Shown here one piece after another: positions 34,863 to 45,006 of a stretch of DNA of 64,000 bases (position 1 is the stretch's first letter; the number at the start of each line of letters is the position of its first letter). The notes under the pieces were generated by a model, which saw nothing but the letters and a program-made list of their open reading frames with translations, did no database searches and had not been told where the DNA came from. The translations under genes and the position numbers were made by a program. The stretch is from UBA4742 sp963734965 (GTDB lineage: Bacteria > Actinomycetota > Acidimicrobiia > Acidimicrobiales > Acidimicrobilacustridaceae). The stretch spans positions 124,001 to 188,000 of the forward strand of contig CAVTJK010000004.1 of the NCBI GenBank assembly GCA_963734965.1, given 5' to 3'.

Positions 34863-36596
34863 ATGAGCCAGCAGCTGAGCTTTGCCGACCTCGGAGCCCC
34901 GCTGTTCGACGTGACCTTCTGCGTCATCGATCTCGAGACCACCGGCGGCTCGCCGCAGGACTGCGGCATCACCGAGATCGGGGCGGTGAAGGTCCGGGGC
35001 GGCGAGTGCCTCGGCACGTTCCAGACGCTCGTGAACCCCGGCGCCGCCATCCCACCCGAGATCACCGTCCTCACGGGCATCACCGAAGCGATGGTGTGGC
35101 CCGCGCCCCGGATCGAATCGGTGCTCCCGACGTTGCTCGAGTTCGTCGGCGACGCCGTCGTCGTCGGTCACAACGTCCGCTTCGACCTCGGGTTCCTGCG
35201 CTACGCGCTCGAGCGCGACGGCCGTCCCCGGCTGTCGAACGCATCGGTCGACACCTGCGCGCTGGCCCGTCGACTCGTGCGCGACGAGGTACCCAACTGC
35301 CGGCTGGGCACGTTGGCCCGGCGCTTCCGTCTCGACCACCGACCGAACCATCGCGCTCTCGACGATGCGCTGGCGACGGCCGACCTGCTGCACATCCTGC
35401 TCGAACGGGCCGCCGCCTTCGGGGTCACCGGGCTCGACGACCTGCTGGCCGTACCGACCATGGCCGGACATCCCCAATCGCGCAAGCTCACGCTGACGTC
35501 GAAGCTGCCACGCGACCCTGGCGTCTACCTGTTCCGCGATCGCGCCCGGCGCGTGCTCTATGTCGGCAAGGCGACCAACCTGCGGTCGCGGGTGCGCTCG
35601 TACTTCTCGGGTGACACGCGCCGCAAGGTCGGCCAGCTGCTGCGCGAGGTGCACACGATCGATCACCAGGTCTGCTCGAACACGCTCGAAGCGGCCGTCG
35701 TCGAGGTGCGACTCATCCACGAGCACCAGCCCCGCTTCAACCGCCAGGCCAAGGACTGGTCGCGCTACGCCTACCTCAAGCTCACCTTGGGCGAGGCCTT
35801 CCCGCGCCTGTCGATCGTGCGGTCGGTGCGCGACGACGGCGCGCTCTACCTCGGGCCGCTGACCTCGACCAACCAGGCGCGCCGGGTGGCCGAGGCCATC
35901 GAGACGGCCGTGCCGCTGCGACGGTGCACGGCAACACCCGGGCGGACGCTCCGGTCCGGACCGTGTGCGCCGGCCCAACTCGGCGTGGCGACGTGCCCGT
36001 GCGCCGGTGCGATCAGCCGCGAGCAGTACGCCGCCATCGTCGAGCGCACCGTCGCCGGGCTTCGGCGCGATCCGCGCGTGCTGCTCGCCCCGCTCGAGGA
36101 GCGCATGACCCGGCTGGCCTCCGAGCAGCGGTTCGAAGAGGCGGCCGACGTCCGAGATCGGGCGGCTGCTCTGACCCGGACCCTCGCCCGCCAGCGGCGC
36201 CTCGACGCGCTGGCCCGATCGGGCCGGGTGGTGATCGAGATCGGAGCCACGGCCGTCGAACTGCAGGGCGGACGCCTGCAACGGTCCTGGCCGGTCGAGG
36301 CCGAGCCCTCGCTCGCCGCCACGGCGCCGGCCGGGTCCGACTCGACGACCGTGGGGGCCGCGCCGGAGCTCCCCCGCCAGGCGCGCCTGCTGGCCGGGAT
36401 CGTCGACGACGGCGAGCTCGGGGTTCCCCCACCCAGGGAGCTGGCCGACGAGCTGATGTGCGTCGCCGGCTGGCTCGACGACCAGGCCGGCGGCATCCGC
36501 CTGATCGATGTCGAGCACGGCTTGACCTCGACGCTGCCGCGACTGGCATCGTTCGAACCCCGAAATACCACCACGCGGCGTCGCCCTGGCCGCTAG
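34863..36596 (+). CDS. DEDDh exonuclease fused to UvrC-like GIY-YIG domain
   Basis: A 577-residue DNA repair protein. Residues about 15-185 are a DnaQ-type 3'-5' exonuclease (CVIDLETTGG, VVGHNVRFDLGFL, HRALDDALATADLL). Residues about 215-300 are a GIY-YIG nuclease (DPGVYLFRDRARRVLYVGKA, NLRSRVRSYF), as in UvrC and Cho. A UVR-like motif (EQRFEEAADVRDRAAAL) lies near 420. The UvrC RNase H-like and HhH domains are absent. ATG 34863 is used since the longer TTG start at 34842 would place the LexA box inside the gene. Confidence 0.9.
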   Translation: MSQQLSFADLGAPLFDVTFCVIDLETTGGSPQDCGITEIGAVKVRGGECLGTFQTLVNPGAAIPPEITVLTGITEAMVWPAPRIESVLPTLLEFVGDAVVVGHNVRFDLGFLRYALERDGRPRLSNASVDTCALARRLVRDEVPNCRLGTLARRFRLDHRPNHRALDDALATADLLHILLERAAAFGVTGLDDLLAVPTMAGHPQSRKLTLTSKLPRDPGVYLFRDRARRVLYVGKATNLRSRVRSYFSGDTRRKVGQLLREVHTIDHQVCSNTLEAAVVEVRLIHEHQPRFNRQAKDWSRYAYLKLTLGEAFPRLSIVRSVRDDGALYLGPLTSTNQARRVAEAIETAVPLRRCTATPGRTLRSGPCAPAQLGVATCPCAGAISREQYAAIVERTVAGLRRDPRVLLAPLEERMTRLASEQRFEEAADVRDRAAALTRTLARQRRLDALARSGRVVIEIGATAVELQGGRLQRSWPVEAEPSLAATAPAGSDSTTVGAAPELPRQARLLAGIVDDGELGVPPPRELADELMCVAGWLDDQAGGIRLIDVEHGLTSTLPRLASFEPRNTTTRRRPGR

Positions 36597-36755
36597 CGCG
36601 GCGCATCTCGCGAACTCGGTCACGTCCCATCGAGAACAACGGGTGCCGCATCAACCAGACGGTGGTTCGACCGGCGGGACTACCCTCGCCGGCGTGGGCG
36701 TCGAGGCCGCGCCGGACACGACCCGACGACCTCGACCAGACATCGGAGAGGCTCC

Positions 36756-37206
36756 ATGACCGACACGAGCATCTGCTTCGACCAGCTCAACCTGGTGTGC
36801 GCCGACCTTGAGGCCGCGATCGCCTTCTATCGCCTGCTCGGCGTGGCCATACCGGAGCAGTCGCTGTGGGGCAGCGAGACGCGGCTGCACCACGTGAGCG
36901 ACATCGCCTTCGGGCCCGGCTCGATGGATCTGGACAGCACGGAGCTGGCCGACGTCTACAACGCCGGTCACCGGACCGGCGGCTCGGTCGGGGCCTGCGT
37001 CTTGGGCTTCCGGATCTCATCCCGTCAGGCCGTCGATGACCTGCACAAGCGCATGGTCGACGCCGGCCACCCGCAGCCGTCAGGAGCCCTACGACACCTG
37101 GTGGGGTGCCCGCTATGCCATCGTGGCCGACCCCGACGGCCGCGACGTCGGCATCATGAGCCCGAGCGAACCCGATCGCCGGTTCGCCGGGCCCGATCTG
37201 CCGTGA
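36756..37206 (+). CDS. VOC family (glyoxalase-like) protein (frameshifted)
   Basis: The first frame (ATG 36756) gives FDQLNLVCADLEAAIAFYRLLGV, a vicinal-oxygen-chelate opening, through QAVDDLHKRMVDAGHP. Near 37070 the frame changes; the other frame continues EPYDTWWGARYAIVADPDGR and DVGIMSPSEPDRR, the family C-terminus, ending at TGA 37204-37206. One extra base around 37068-37078 accounts for it. The expected product is about 149 residues and could be a glyoxalase, dioxygenase or resistance-type protein. Confidence 0.72.
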
Positions 37207-37272
37207 CGCCGCCGGTCGAGAAGCGGGCGAGGTGCTGTCCCGCTCGGCTGGGCCACGAGTAGCCTGGGCCCG

Positions 37273-37992
37273 ATGCGAGAACTGCTGCTGGTGCTGCTCG
37301 CGATCTTCCTGACCTGGGTGGTGCTGGCCGGGATCGGGTTGAGCCTCGTGCGTTGGCGCCTGTCCCGGTCGAATCGAGTCAGTCCGGCCGTCCGCAGCGC
37401 CGCCCCCATGAGGTGGCTGTGGTCCTACAACCGGGGCGCCCGGATGCATCGGCGGCTCCGGACGGCAGTGGCCCTGATCCATCTCGCGCCGTCACGCCGG
37501 GCCCACCACTCCGCCAACCTGTCGGTCGACGAGCTGCGTCGCGACCTCGAGCACCAGGCCGTCGTGCTCGACCAGCACCTGGTCGTCGCCATGCACCACC
37601 CCCGATCGCATCGACGGGGTCTGCTCGCCGCCCTCGAGGTCCAGGTGGCCGAGATCGAGCGTCTGTCGGTGCGCCTGTCGGCCATGACCCGACCCGAGGG
37701 AGCACCGGCCAGCGGGTGGGAGGCCAACCCGCCCACGTCGCCCGAGGCCCTCGACCGCATCTCGGCCCAGCTCGATCTGCTGGATGTGGCCCAGGCCGAA
37801 CTGGTCGAGATCGAGCGGGCCAGCGGTCTGGTCGACCTCGACCAGCTGCTCGCCGACACCCACACGTCGGTGGCCGTCACGCCCCCGCCGCCGCCCGAGC
37901 CCCTCTCGCTGCACGTGCGCCGCACTGGCCGCGCCCCGGCTCCCCGAACCTCTAGCCGTCGGTTCCCGCATTCGGCTTCTTGCGGCGATTGA
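37273..37992 (+). CDS. Membrane-anchored protein of unknown function
   Basis: A 239-residue protein with one N-terminal membrane helix (LLLVLLAIFLTWVVLAGIGLSL, 4-25), then a basic patch and a long helical region (LSVDELRRDLEHQAVVLDQHLVVAM, ALEVQVAEIERLSVRLSAM, AQLDLLDVAQAELVEIERA) that may form coiled coils, and a Pro-rich tail. No known family. Convergent with trpD; the two stop codons are about 40 bp apart. Confidence 0.65.
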   Translation: MRELLLVLLAIFLTWVVLAGIGLSLVRWRLSRSNRVSPAVRSAAPMRWLWSYNRGARMHRRLRTAVALIHLAPSRRAHHSANLSVDELRRDLEHQAVVLDQHLVVAMHHPRSHRRGLLAALEVQVAEIERLSVRLSAMTRPEGAPASGWEANPPTSPEALDRISAQLDLLDVAQAELVEIERASGLVDLDQLLADTHTSVAVTPPPPPEPLSLHVRRTGRAPAPRTSSRRFPHSASCGD

Positions 37993-38031
37993 GGGCGCAG
38001 GGCGCCCCTCATCGCCGCCAGAACGACGGGG

Positions 38032-39089
38032 TCAGGACCGGTTGGACACCTCGCGGAGGCGGTCGAGGGCGCCCGCCGCTCGGCCCTCGTCGATCGACGC
38101 GCGGCGCCAGGTCGAGGGCGGTGGCCATGTCGTCGGCCAGTCCGCCGACCACCAGCCCGGCGGCCGCGTTGAGGATGACGATGTCTCGGTGGGCGCCGGG
38201 CTCGCCCGCGAACACCGACGCGGCGATCTCGGCGTTGGCCGCGGCATCGCCGCCGCGCGACCTGATCGGCGTCGACCACGGCCAGTCCGAGCTCGGCCGG
38301 ATCGAGCTCGTACTGCGACACATCCCCCTCGCGGACCTCCCACACGGTCGAGCGTCCCGTGATGGTGAGCTCGTCCATGCCGTCGTGGCCGTGGACGACC
38401 ATGGCCCTCGGAGCGTCGCGCTGTTGGAGGACGCCGATGACCGTCGGCGCCATGGCCGGGTCGTTGACGCCGATGACCTGGCGGGCCACGCGTGCCGGGT
38501 TCGACAGCGGTCCGATGAAGTTGAACAGGGTGGGGATGCCGAGCTCGGCGCGCACCGGACCGGCATGGCGCATGGCGGGGTGGAAGGCGCGGGCGAAGCA
38601 GAACCCCAGGCCCGCCTCGGCGACGCAGGCGGCCACACCGGGTCCGTCGAGATCGATGCCGACGCCGAGCGCTTCGAGCAGGTCGAACGAGCCGCTGGTG
38701 GACGAGGCCTTGCGGTTGCCGTGCTTGCACACGGGTGCGCCGGCGCCGGCGGCCACGAAGCAGGCCATCGTCGACACGTTGAGAGCATGAGCCCGGCGGC
38801 TCGGGCCACCCCCGGTCCCGACGATGTCGATGGCGTCGACGCCGCCATCGGGCAGGTGGATGGGGTCGGACGCCTCGAGCATGGCGTCGACCATCCCCGA
38901 GATCTCGTCGACCGCCTCGCCCTTCATGCGGAGGGCGACGATGTAGGCCGCGATCTGGGCGTCCGTGGCCGTCCCGGCCAGGATCTCGGTCATGGCCGCG
39001 TGGGCCTGGTCGGCCGTCAGGTCCTGGCCCGCGGTGAGGGCGAGCAGGATCGGGCGCCATCCACCCAGGTCGTCGAGGGTCACCGCCAT
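38032..39089 (-). pseudogene. trpD: Anthranilate phosphoribosyltransferase (two frameshifts)
   Basis: Transfers phosphoribosyl from PRPP to anthranilate in tryptophan synthesis. The first frame from ATG 39089 is intact for about 275 residues, with DIVGTGGGPSRRAHALNVST (the PRPP-binding GTGG), KHGNRKASSTSGSFDLLEAL, FNFIGPLSNPA and MVVHGHDGMDEL. Two frame changes follow, near 38260 and near 38100, after which NAEIAASVFAGEPGAH, IVILNAAAGLVVGGLADD and SIDEGRAAGALDRLREVSNR restore the normal C-terminus. Since all conserved blocks survive, base-call errors are more likely than true decay. Confidence 0.85.
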
Positions 39090-39119
39090 GTCCGGACCCC
39101 CGGCCGCCGACCGGTCAGG

Positions 39120-39350
39120 TCAGGCCGTGCGCCGGCGTTGGCGGATGATGCGGCGACGCTCACGTTCGGTCGCACCCCCCCACACACCTTCCTTCTCGCG
39201 GTAGCCCAGAGCGTGCTCGAGACAGGCCTCCCGGACCGAGCAGGTGGCACAGACCACCTTGGCCTCTTCGGCATCGTCGTCGTCGAGCGGATAGAAGATC
39301 TCGGGGTCGAGTCCTTGGCACGAAGCCTTGGACCGCCACTGCTGGTTCAT
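39120..39350 (-). CDS. WhiB family transcriptional regulator
   Basis: A 76-residue Wbl protein. The four iron-sulfur cysteines are C11, C34, C37 and C43 (VVCATCSVREACLEHA), followed by the turn GVWGG and a basic C-terminal DNA-binding tail ERERRRIIRQRRR. These redox- or NO-sensing regulators bind sigma factor and DNA and occur only in actinobacteria and their phages, so this gene is the firmest taxonomic marker here. It lies upstream of trpD on the same strand with 30 bp between. Intact in a region where its neighbours are frameshifted. Confidence 0.95.
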   Translation of the reverse strand: MNQQWRSKASCQGLDPEIFYPLDDDDAEEAKVVCATCSVREACLEHALGYREKEGVWGGATERERRRIIRQRRRTA

Positions 39351-39447
39351 TGGGACTGCTCAGCTCCTGAAGGGAGATGCCGGTCAAGAAGGGTGAGTAT
39401 CGTCGCCTCCCCGCCCGATGTCCAAATGGTTGATGAGGTCCCGAAAC

Positions 39448-40057
39448 TCAGGCGCCCGTGAGGTCCGACAGCAGCTCACGGCACGTGTCGGGTTCGAGAT
39501 CGACCAGGTGGTCGTACTCGGGGTGGGTGATGGCGAGCTGCACCGGCCCGGCCCCGAAGGCGGTCGACCTGATCGGGCGTCAGCTGCCAGTGCACGTAGT
39601 GGACCGAGGCCGTGATCTCGTCGCGGGTCAGCTGCTTCTCGTGGTCGGCGTCGACGACGGCCGCGCACCTCGACGGCGTGGTCGTCGCCCAGCCGCAGCT
39701 CGACCTCGCTCTCGATGCCCGACCAGCTTGGGCAGCCACTGGCGCAGCTCGTCCTCGCTGGTCAGCTCGATGAACAGCGTGGCCGACAGCTCGCCCGGCT
39801 CGGGGATGAGCGGGTTGTAGATGTCGAGCTCGGTCTCGATGGCCTCGTCGCTGATGAGCTTCTCGGCCCGGGCCATCTCCTGGATCTGGAAGCGGATCGT
39901 GTCGCGGTTCTCGAAGACCAGGCGTCACGACCGGGCCGACGTGCACCCGACGGCGCTTCTTGAGGGCGATGACGTGGGCGCGGAACTCCGCCCGCTCACG
40001 CTCGTAGGCGCGCAGGTCGCTGATGTCGTCGAGGGTGAGCTTTGCGTGATCGGCCAT
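39448..40057 (-). pseudogene. DUF3501 family protein (multiple frameshifts)
   Basis: From ATG 40057: MADHAKLTLDDISDLRAYE, RAEFRAHVIALKKRRRVHVG, then after frame changes EMARAEKLISDEAIETELDIY, LSATLFIELTSEDELRQWLP, and EKQLTRDEITASVHYVHWQL to the stop near 39448. The pieces assemble into a DUF3501 protein of about 200 residues. DUF3501 genes commonly follow rubrerythrin and a Fur-type regulator, as here, so a role in peroxide or iron handling is likely. At least three single-base indels are needed to restore the frame. Confidence 0.75.
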
Positions 40058-40203
40058 GGGTGCTCCTCGGGGTCGGGGCGCGGCGAACGATGACGACGCC
40101 CGCAAGGGCGGTCTCGGAGGGACCGATCCTTGGTCCCTCCGAGACCGAACGAGATGGATCCGGTGGCCGCTCCGATGAGCCCGGCGACCGGACGAGATCT
40201 CGA

Positions 40204-40630
<427 letters not shown>

Positions 40631-40682
40631 GGATGGTCTCCTCTTGCTGGTTGGTGGGGTGGTGGGAACGAGGAGCGGCGGG

Positions 40683-41158
40683 CTACGGGGAGCTCGACCG
40701 GCTCGACGAGGTCGATGGGCTGGACGAGGTGGGTGGGGCGGAGGCGCACTCGGCGCAGGTGCCGCGGAACACGACCTGGGTCGCGGTGATGGCGAAGCCG
40801 CTGGCGTCGCGCCGCTGGCACGTCGACGCCCGAGGCGTCGGCGTACACGTCGACGCACCTTGCCACACCGATCGCACACCAGGTGGTGGTGCGGCTTCGA
40901 CGTTGGGATCGAAGCGGGCCGACCCGGTGCCGAGGTCGAGCTGGCGCAGCTCGCCCATGTCGGCCAGGTCGTTGAGGGTCTGGTAGACGGTCCGCAACGA
41001 GATGGTGGGCATCTCGACCCGGACCGCTTCGTAGACCGACTCGGCCGTCGGGTGCTCGGGGTTGTCGTAGAGCGCGCGGAAGATCGCACTGGCGTTGCGG
41101 GGTGACCTTGAGGCCCTGGCGCGCGGAACGCCTCGGTCAGCTCGTCGGGCGACTTCAC
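40683..41158 (-). pseudogene. Fur family regulator (multiple frameshifts)
   Basis: GTG 41158 starts VKSPDELTEAFRA. After a frame change the winged-helix region follows as EMPTISLRTVYQTLNDLADM, GELRQLDLGTGSARFDPNVE, then LVCDRCGKVRR and FAITATQVVFRGTCAEC, so the two CxxC zinc knuckles of the Fur/PerR family are present. The His-rich regulatory metal site reads PHHHLVCDRC across a frame break. Placed directly upstream of rubrerythrin and DUF3501, it most likely acts like PerR. At least three indels. Confidence 0.8.
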
Positions 41159-41175
41159 GCCGGGCAGGGTACCAG

Positions 41176-41198
41176 TAGTTTGCAACGATTGTTACTTA
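41176..41198. promoter_or_regulatory. AT-rich imperfect palindrome between fur-like and glpD genes
   Basis: AGTTTGCAACGATTGTTACTTA contains CAA-CGA-TTG dyad symmetry and is unusually AT-rich for this genome. It lies about 20 bp upstream of the fur-like start and in front of the divergent glpD gene. A Fur/PerR-type operator with autoregulation is plausible, but the match to any described box is weak. Confidence 0.35.
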
Positions 41199-41303
41199 GG
41201 AACGGACGCGAGCCAGTGGAAGCGTCGAGCGGGCACAGCCCTACACTCGGCTCGTCCGCAACTCCGGTTGGCGCCCATCGGCGGCACGAAAGCGAGTCCC
41301 CTC

Positions 41304-43019
41304 ATGCCCGGTGCCTTCGATCGAGCCGACGCGCTGCGCCGTCTGGCCGACACCCACTTCGACGTGCTGGTGATCGGCGGCGGCGTCACCGGCGCCGGCA
41401 TCGCCCTCGACGCCGCGTCCCGAGGGCTGCGCACCGCGCTCGTCGAGCGCGACGACTTCGCGTCGGGCACGTCGTCGAAGTCCTCCAAGCTGGTCCACGG
41501 CGGCCTGCGCTACCTCCAGCAGGGCGACGTCCGCCTCGTCTACGAAGCCCTGGCCGAGCGCCAGCGGCTGCGCCGCAACGCACCCCATCTGGTCAAGGTG
41601 CTGCCCTTCCTGCTGCCCGTGTTCGGCAAGGGCGGCGTGATCCCTCGCAAGCTGTCGCGCGCCCTCGGCTCGGCCATGTGGATGTACGACCTCACCGGCG
41701 GCGCCCGCATCGGCAAGCTCCACAAGCGCATCTCGCGCCGACGAGGCCCTGGCTCACATGCCGACGCTGCCGCGCGAGCGGCTCGCCGTCGTCCTACCTC
41801 TACTACGACGCCCGGGCCGACGATGCCCGCCTCACCCTCACGCTGGCCCGCACCGCGGCCATCGACTTCGGCGCCGCCGTCGTCAACCGGACGCCGCGTC
41901 GTGGCGATCCGCAAGGACGACGACGGCCGGGCCATCGGCGCCCGGGTCGAGGCCGACGAGACAACGGCACCGTCACCGAGTTCGACATCGACGCCGACGC
42001 GGTCGTGAACGCCGGCGGGGTGTGGAGCGACGACGTCCGGTCGCTCGACGAGGGCACCCACCCCGACTCGATCCGCCCGGCCAAGGGCATCCACATCACG
42101 GTGCCGTGGTCGAAGGTGCGCAACGACATCGCCGTCGGTCGATGCCCGGTGCCCAAGGACCGTCGCCGCGTGTTCGTCGTGCCGTGGGGCGACTTCACCT
42201 ACATCGGCACCACCGACACCGACTACGACGGACCGCTCGACGATCCGCAGTGCACGCGCCGACGACGTCGACTACCTGCTCGGCGCCATCAACCACGCCA
42301 TCACCGCCGAGATCACCGTCGACGACGTCGTCGGCACCTGGGCCGGCCTGCGCCCGCTGGTGCGCGACGCGGGCAGCGAGCGCACCGCCGACCTGTCGCG
42401 ACGCCACCGGGTGACGCCGTCGTCGAGCGGACGTGGTCACCGTCACCGGCGGCAAGCTGACCACCTACCGCGAGATGGCCGCCGACACGGTCGACGTCGT
42501 GCTCGAGACAGGTGCTCGGCGCCAAGGTGCACGAGCGGGTCACCAAGCACAGCCGAACCCGCCACCTGCCGCTGCGCGGCGCCGACGGCTACGAGGAGCT
42601 GGTCACGTCGGCGTCGACAGCCGGACGCATCGGCGCCGACGCCCGTCGACCACCTCGGCCAACCGCTACGGCGGCGAGGCACGGGCGCTGATCGCCGATG
42701 ATCGAGCGCGACTCGACGCTCGGCGAGCCGCTCGTGGCCGGCCTTCCCTACCTGCGGGCCGAGGCCGTCTACGCGGCGCGCTACGAGATGGCCCGCACGC
42801 TCGACGACATCCTCTCGCGCCGCACCCGTGCCCGACTCCTGGCCGCGACGCGTCGGCCGCGGCGGCCGCGACGTCGCCGCACTGGTCGCCGACGAGCTCG
42901 GCTGGGACCCCGCCCGAGCAAGAGGCCCAGGTCGTGGCCTACCGTGCGGCCATCGACCACGAACGCACCGTCGGCCGATCTGCCCGAGACCGCCCTCGAT
43001 CGCTGCCGTCGGAGCCTGA
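41304..43019 (+). pseudogene. glpD: Glycerol-3-phosphate dehydrogenase (multiple frameshifts)
   Basis: ATG 41304 opens FDVLVIGGGVTGAGIALDAA, the FAD-binding fold, then FASGTSSKSSKLVHGGLRYL, typical of GlpD, to about 41735. Later blocks occur in alternating frames: DDARLTLTLARTAAIDFGAA, HPDSIRPAKGIHITVPWSKV, VFVVPWGDFTYIGTTDTDYD, VVTVTGGKLTTYREMA, ARYEMARTLDDILSRRTRAR, ending in ALDAAVGA at 43019 if one extra C is removed. All domains are in order, so it is one gene damaged by many indels. It oxidises glycerol 3-phosphate to dihydroxyacetone phosphate at the membrane. Confidence 0.88.
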
Positions 43020-43022
43020 TCG

Positions 43023-44594
43023 ATGACCGAGCCCGACCTCCTCGCACGCCGGCGCCGCTGCCCGACCTGGGTCCCGGCGCGCCCGACGCCGCCGATCGCC
43101 CTGGCCGGTGATCCGGCGCCGGCGTCGGCCCGCGCCGGTGCCGCCCCCGCCGCCGTCGCCGTGCCCGACGTCGTGCTCGACCGGCTGCGCGCCGTCTGCG
43201 CGTCCGTGACCGTCGACGCCGGCGGCGCGCGCCGAGGCCAGCCGCGACTGGTGGCCGCTCGCCATGACCTGGGCGCTCGAGGGCGAGGTCGCCGGCCTGG
43301 CCGCCGCCGTCGTGCGGCCCGGCGACCCGTCGACGAGGTCGCCGGCCATCCTGCGCATCTGCAACGAGGCGCGCGATCCCGGTCACCGCGGCGGCCGGGC
43401 GCAGCGGCGTGTGCGGATCGTCGGTGCCGCTCTTCGGCGGCGTCGTCCTCGACCTGTGCGACCTCGCCGGGATCGTCGCCGTCGACGACGAGTCGCTCAT
43501 CGGTCGACGTGGCGCCCGGCACGTTCGGCGACCACTTCGAGCACGAGCTGCGCACCGAGCTACGGCCTGACCTGCGGCCACTGGCCCCAGTCGGTGACGC
43601 TGTCGACCGTCGGCGGCTGGCTGGCCTGCCGCGGTGCCGGCCAGCTCTCGACCCGCTACGGCAAGATCGAGGACATGGTCGTCGGACTCGACGTCGTCCT
43701 GGCCGACGGCACGTGATCCACACGGGCGGCAACCCTCGCCAGTCGTCCGGGCCCGACCTCAACCAGCTGTTCGTCGGCAGCGAGGGCACGCTCGGCATCA
43801 TCACCGGCGCCCGCCTGCGCGTGCACCCGGCGCCGACCCACGAGCGCCGGCTGGCCGTCGGCGTTCGCCTCGTTCGTCGACGGGTCTCGAGGCCTGTCGT
43901 CGCATCCTGCGCCGCGGCGCCACGCCCGCCGTGCTGCGGCTGTACGACGCCGTCGAAGCCGATCGCAACTACCAGACCGGCGAGCTGGCGGTGCTGCTCG
44001 TGCTCGACGAGGGCGAGCCGTCGCTGGTCGACGCCGCCGTCGAGATCGTCGAGGAGGAGTGCGAGACGGCCCTGCCTCTCGATGTCGAACTGGTCGAGCA
44101 GCTGGATCGACCACCGCAACGACGTGTCGCGCTCGAAGCGGCTCATCAGCGGCGGCTTCGTGGTCGACACGATGGAGATCACCGGGCCCTGGTCGGCGCT
44201 GCCGGCGATCTACGCCGACGGCGTCGCCGCCATCAAGGCCGGTGCCCGGGACGCTGGCGGCCTCGGCCCACCAGAGCCACGCCTACCCCGACGGGGCCTG
44301 CCTCTACTTCACGTTCGCGGGCAAGCCCGATCCCGCCGACAAGGACGCCTACTACCGGGCGGTGTGGGACGCCGGGACCCGGAGCCGTGCTCGGCCACGG
44401 CGGCTCGCTCAGCCATCACCACGGCGTCGGCATCAACCGGGCCCGGTTCATGGCCGAGGCCCTCGGGCGCCGCCCATGGCACGCTCGGCGCCATCAAGGC
44501 GGCGCTCGACCCCAACGGCATCCTCAACCCGGGCAAGCTCGGACTGGCGAGCCCCTTCGGCCCCAACCCGTTCGCCGAGACCACATGGCCGTGA
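43023..44594 (+). pseudogene. FAD-binding oxidase, alkylglycerone-phosphate synthase-like (multiple frameshifts)
   Basis: Starts ATG 43023, 3 bp after the restored glpD stop. Fragments in several frames: HWPQSVTLSTVGGWLACRGA, YGKIEDMVVGLDVVLADGT (FAD/PCMH domain), LNQLFVGSEGTLGIITGARL, then AVLRLYDAVEADRNYQ, AHQSHAYPDGACLYFTFAG, GHGGSLSHHHGVGINRARF and DPNGILNPGKLGL. The HGGSxSHHHGVG motif is characteristic of alkyl-DHAP synthase (AGPS) and related flavoproteins. AGPS swaps acyl-DHAP's acyl for an alkyl ether; bacterial homologues next to glpD may instead act on a glycerol-derived metabolite. Confidence 0.8.
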
Positions 44595-44604
44595 CCCTGT
44601 GGCC

Positions 44605-45006
44605 GTGAGCCTGGATCAACGCGCCGTCATCGGGGGCGCGGCCGTGACGCTGGTCATCGCCGTCCCCGCGGGATTCGCCGAACGAGTGCCGCCCGACGGT
44701 TCGAGCTGGAAGGGGCTGCTGTTCGCCATCGTGCTGGTCGGCTTCGGTGTGGGCGGTGCCGTCGCCGGACGCAGCTCGGCTCAGCGCTATCTCACCGCCG
44801 GTGCCGCCGCCGGACTCGTGGCCGTCGTCGGCTACCTGTTGATCGGCATCGTCGCCCATCTGGCCACGGGCGACTCGGTGCGCGTCGCCTCACTGGTGTT
44901 CACCGCGCTGCTCGGCATGTGCTGTGGCATGTTGGGGGCCGAGATCGGTGCTCGTTGGCGACGGCGCCGCGAGTCCGCCGCTGCGGGCGCCGACGGAGCG
45001 CCATGA
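44605..45006 (+). CDS. Four-helix membrane protein
   Basis: A 133-residue protein with four hydrophobic helices (about 8-22, 35-55, 62-83 and 95-112, e.g. GLLFAIVLVGFGVGGAVAG and LVFTALLGMCCGMLGAEIG) and a basic C-terminus (RWRRRRESAAAG). GTG 44605 (VSLDQRAVIGG) or GTG 44599 could start it. The stop overlaps the following kinase start by ATGA, so it is coupled to the glycerol-kinase-like gene. Topology resembles TIGR04086-type proteins; function unknown. Confidence 0.7.
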   Translation: MSLDQRAVIGGAAVTLVIAVPAGFAERVPPDGSSWKGLLFAIVLVGFGVGGAVAGRSSAQRYLTAGAAAGLVAVVGYLLIGIVAHLATGDSVRVASLVFTALLGMCCGMLGAEIGARWRRRRESAAAGADGAP

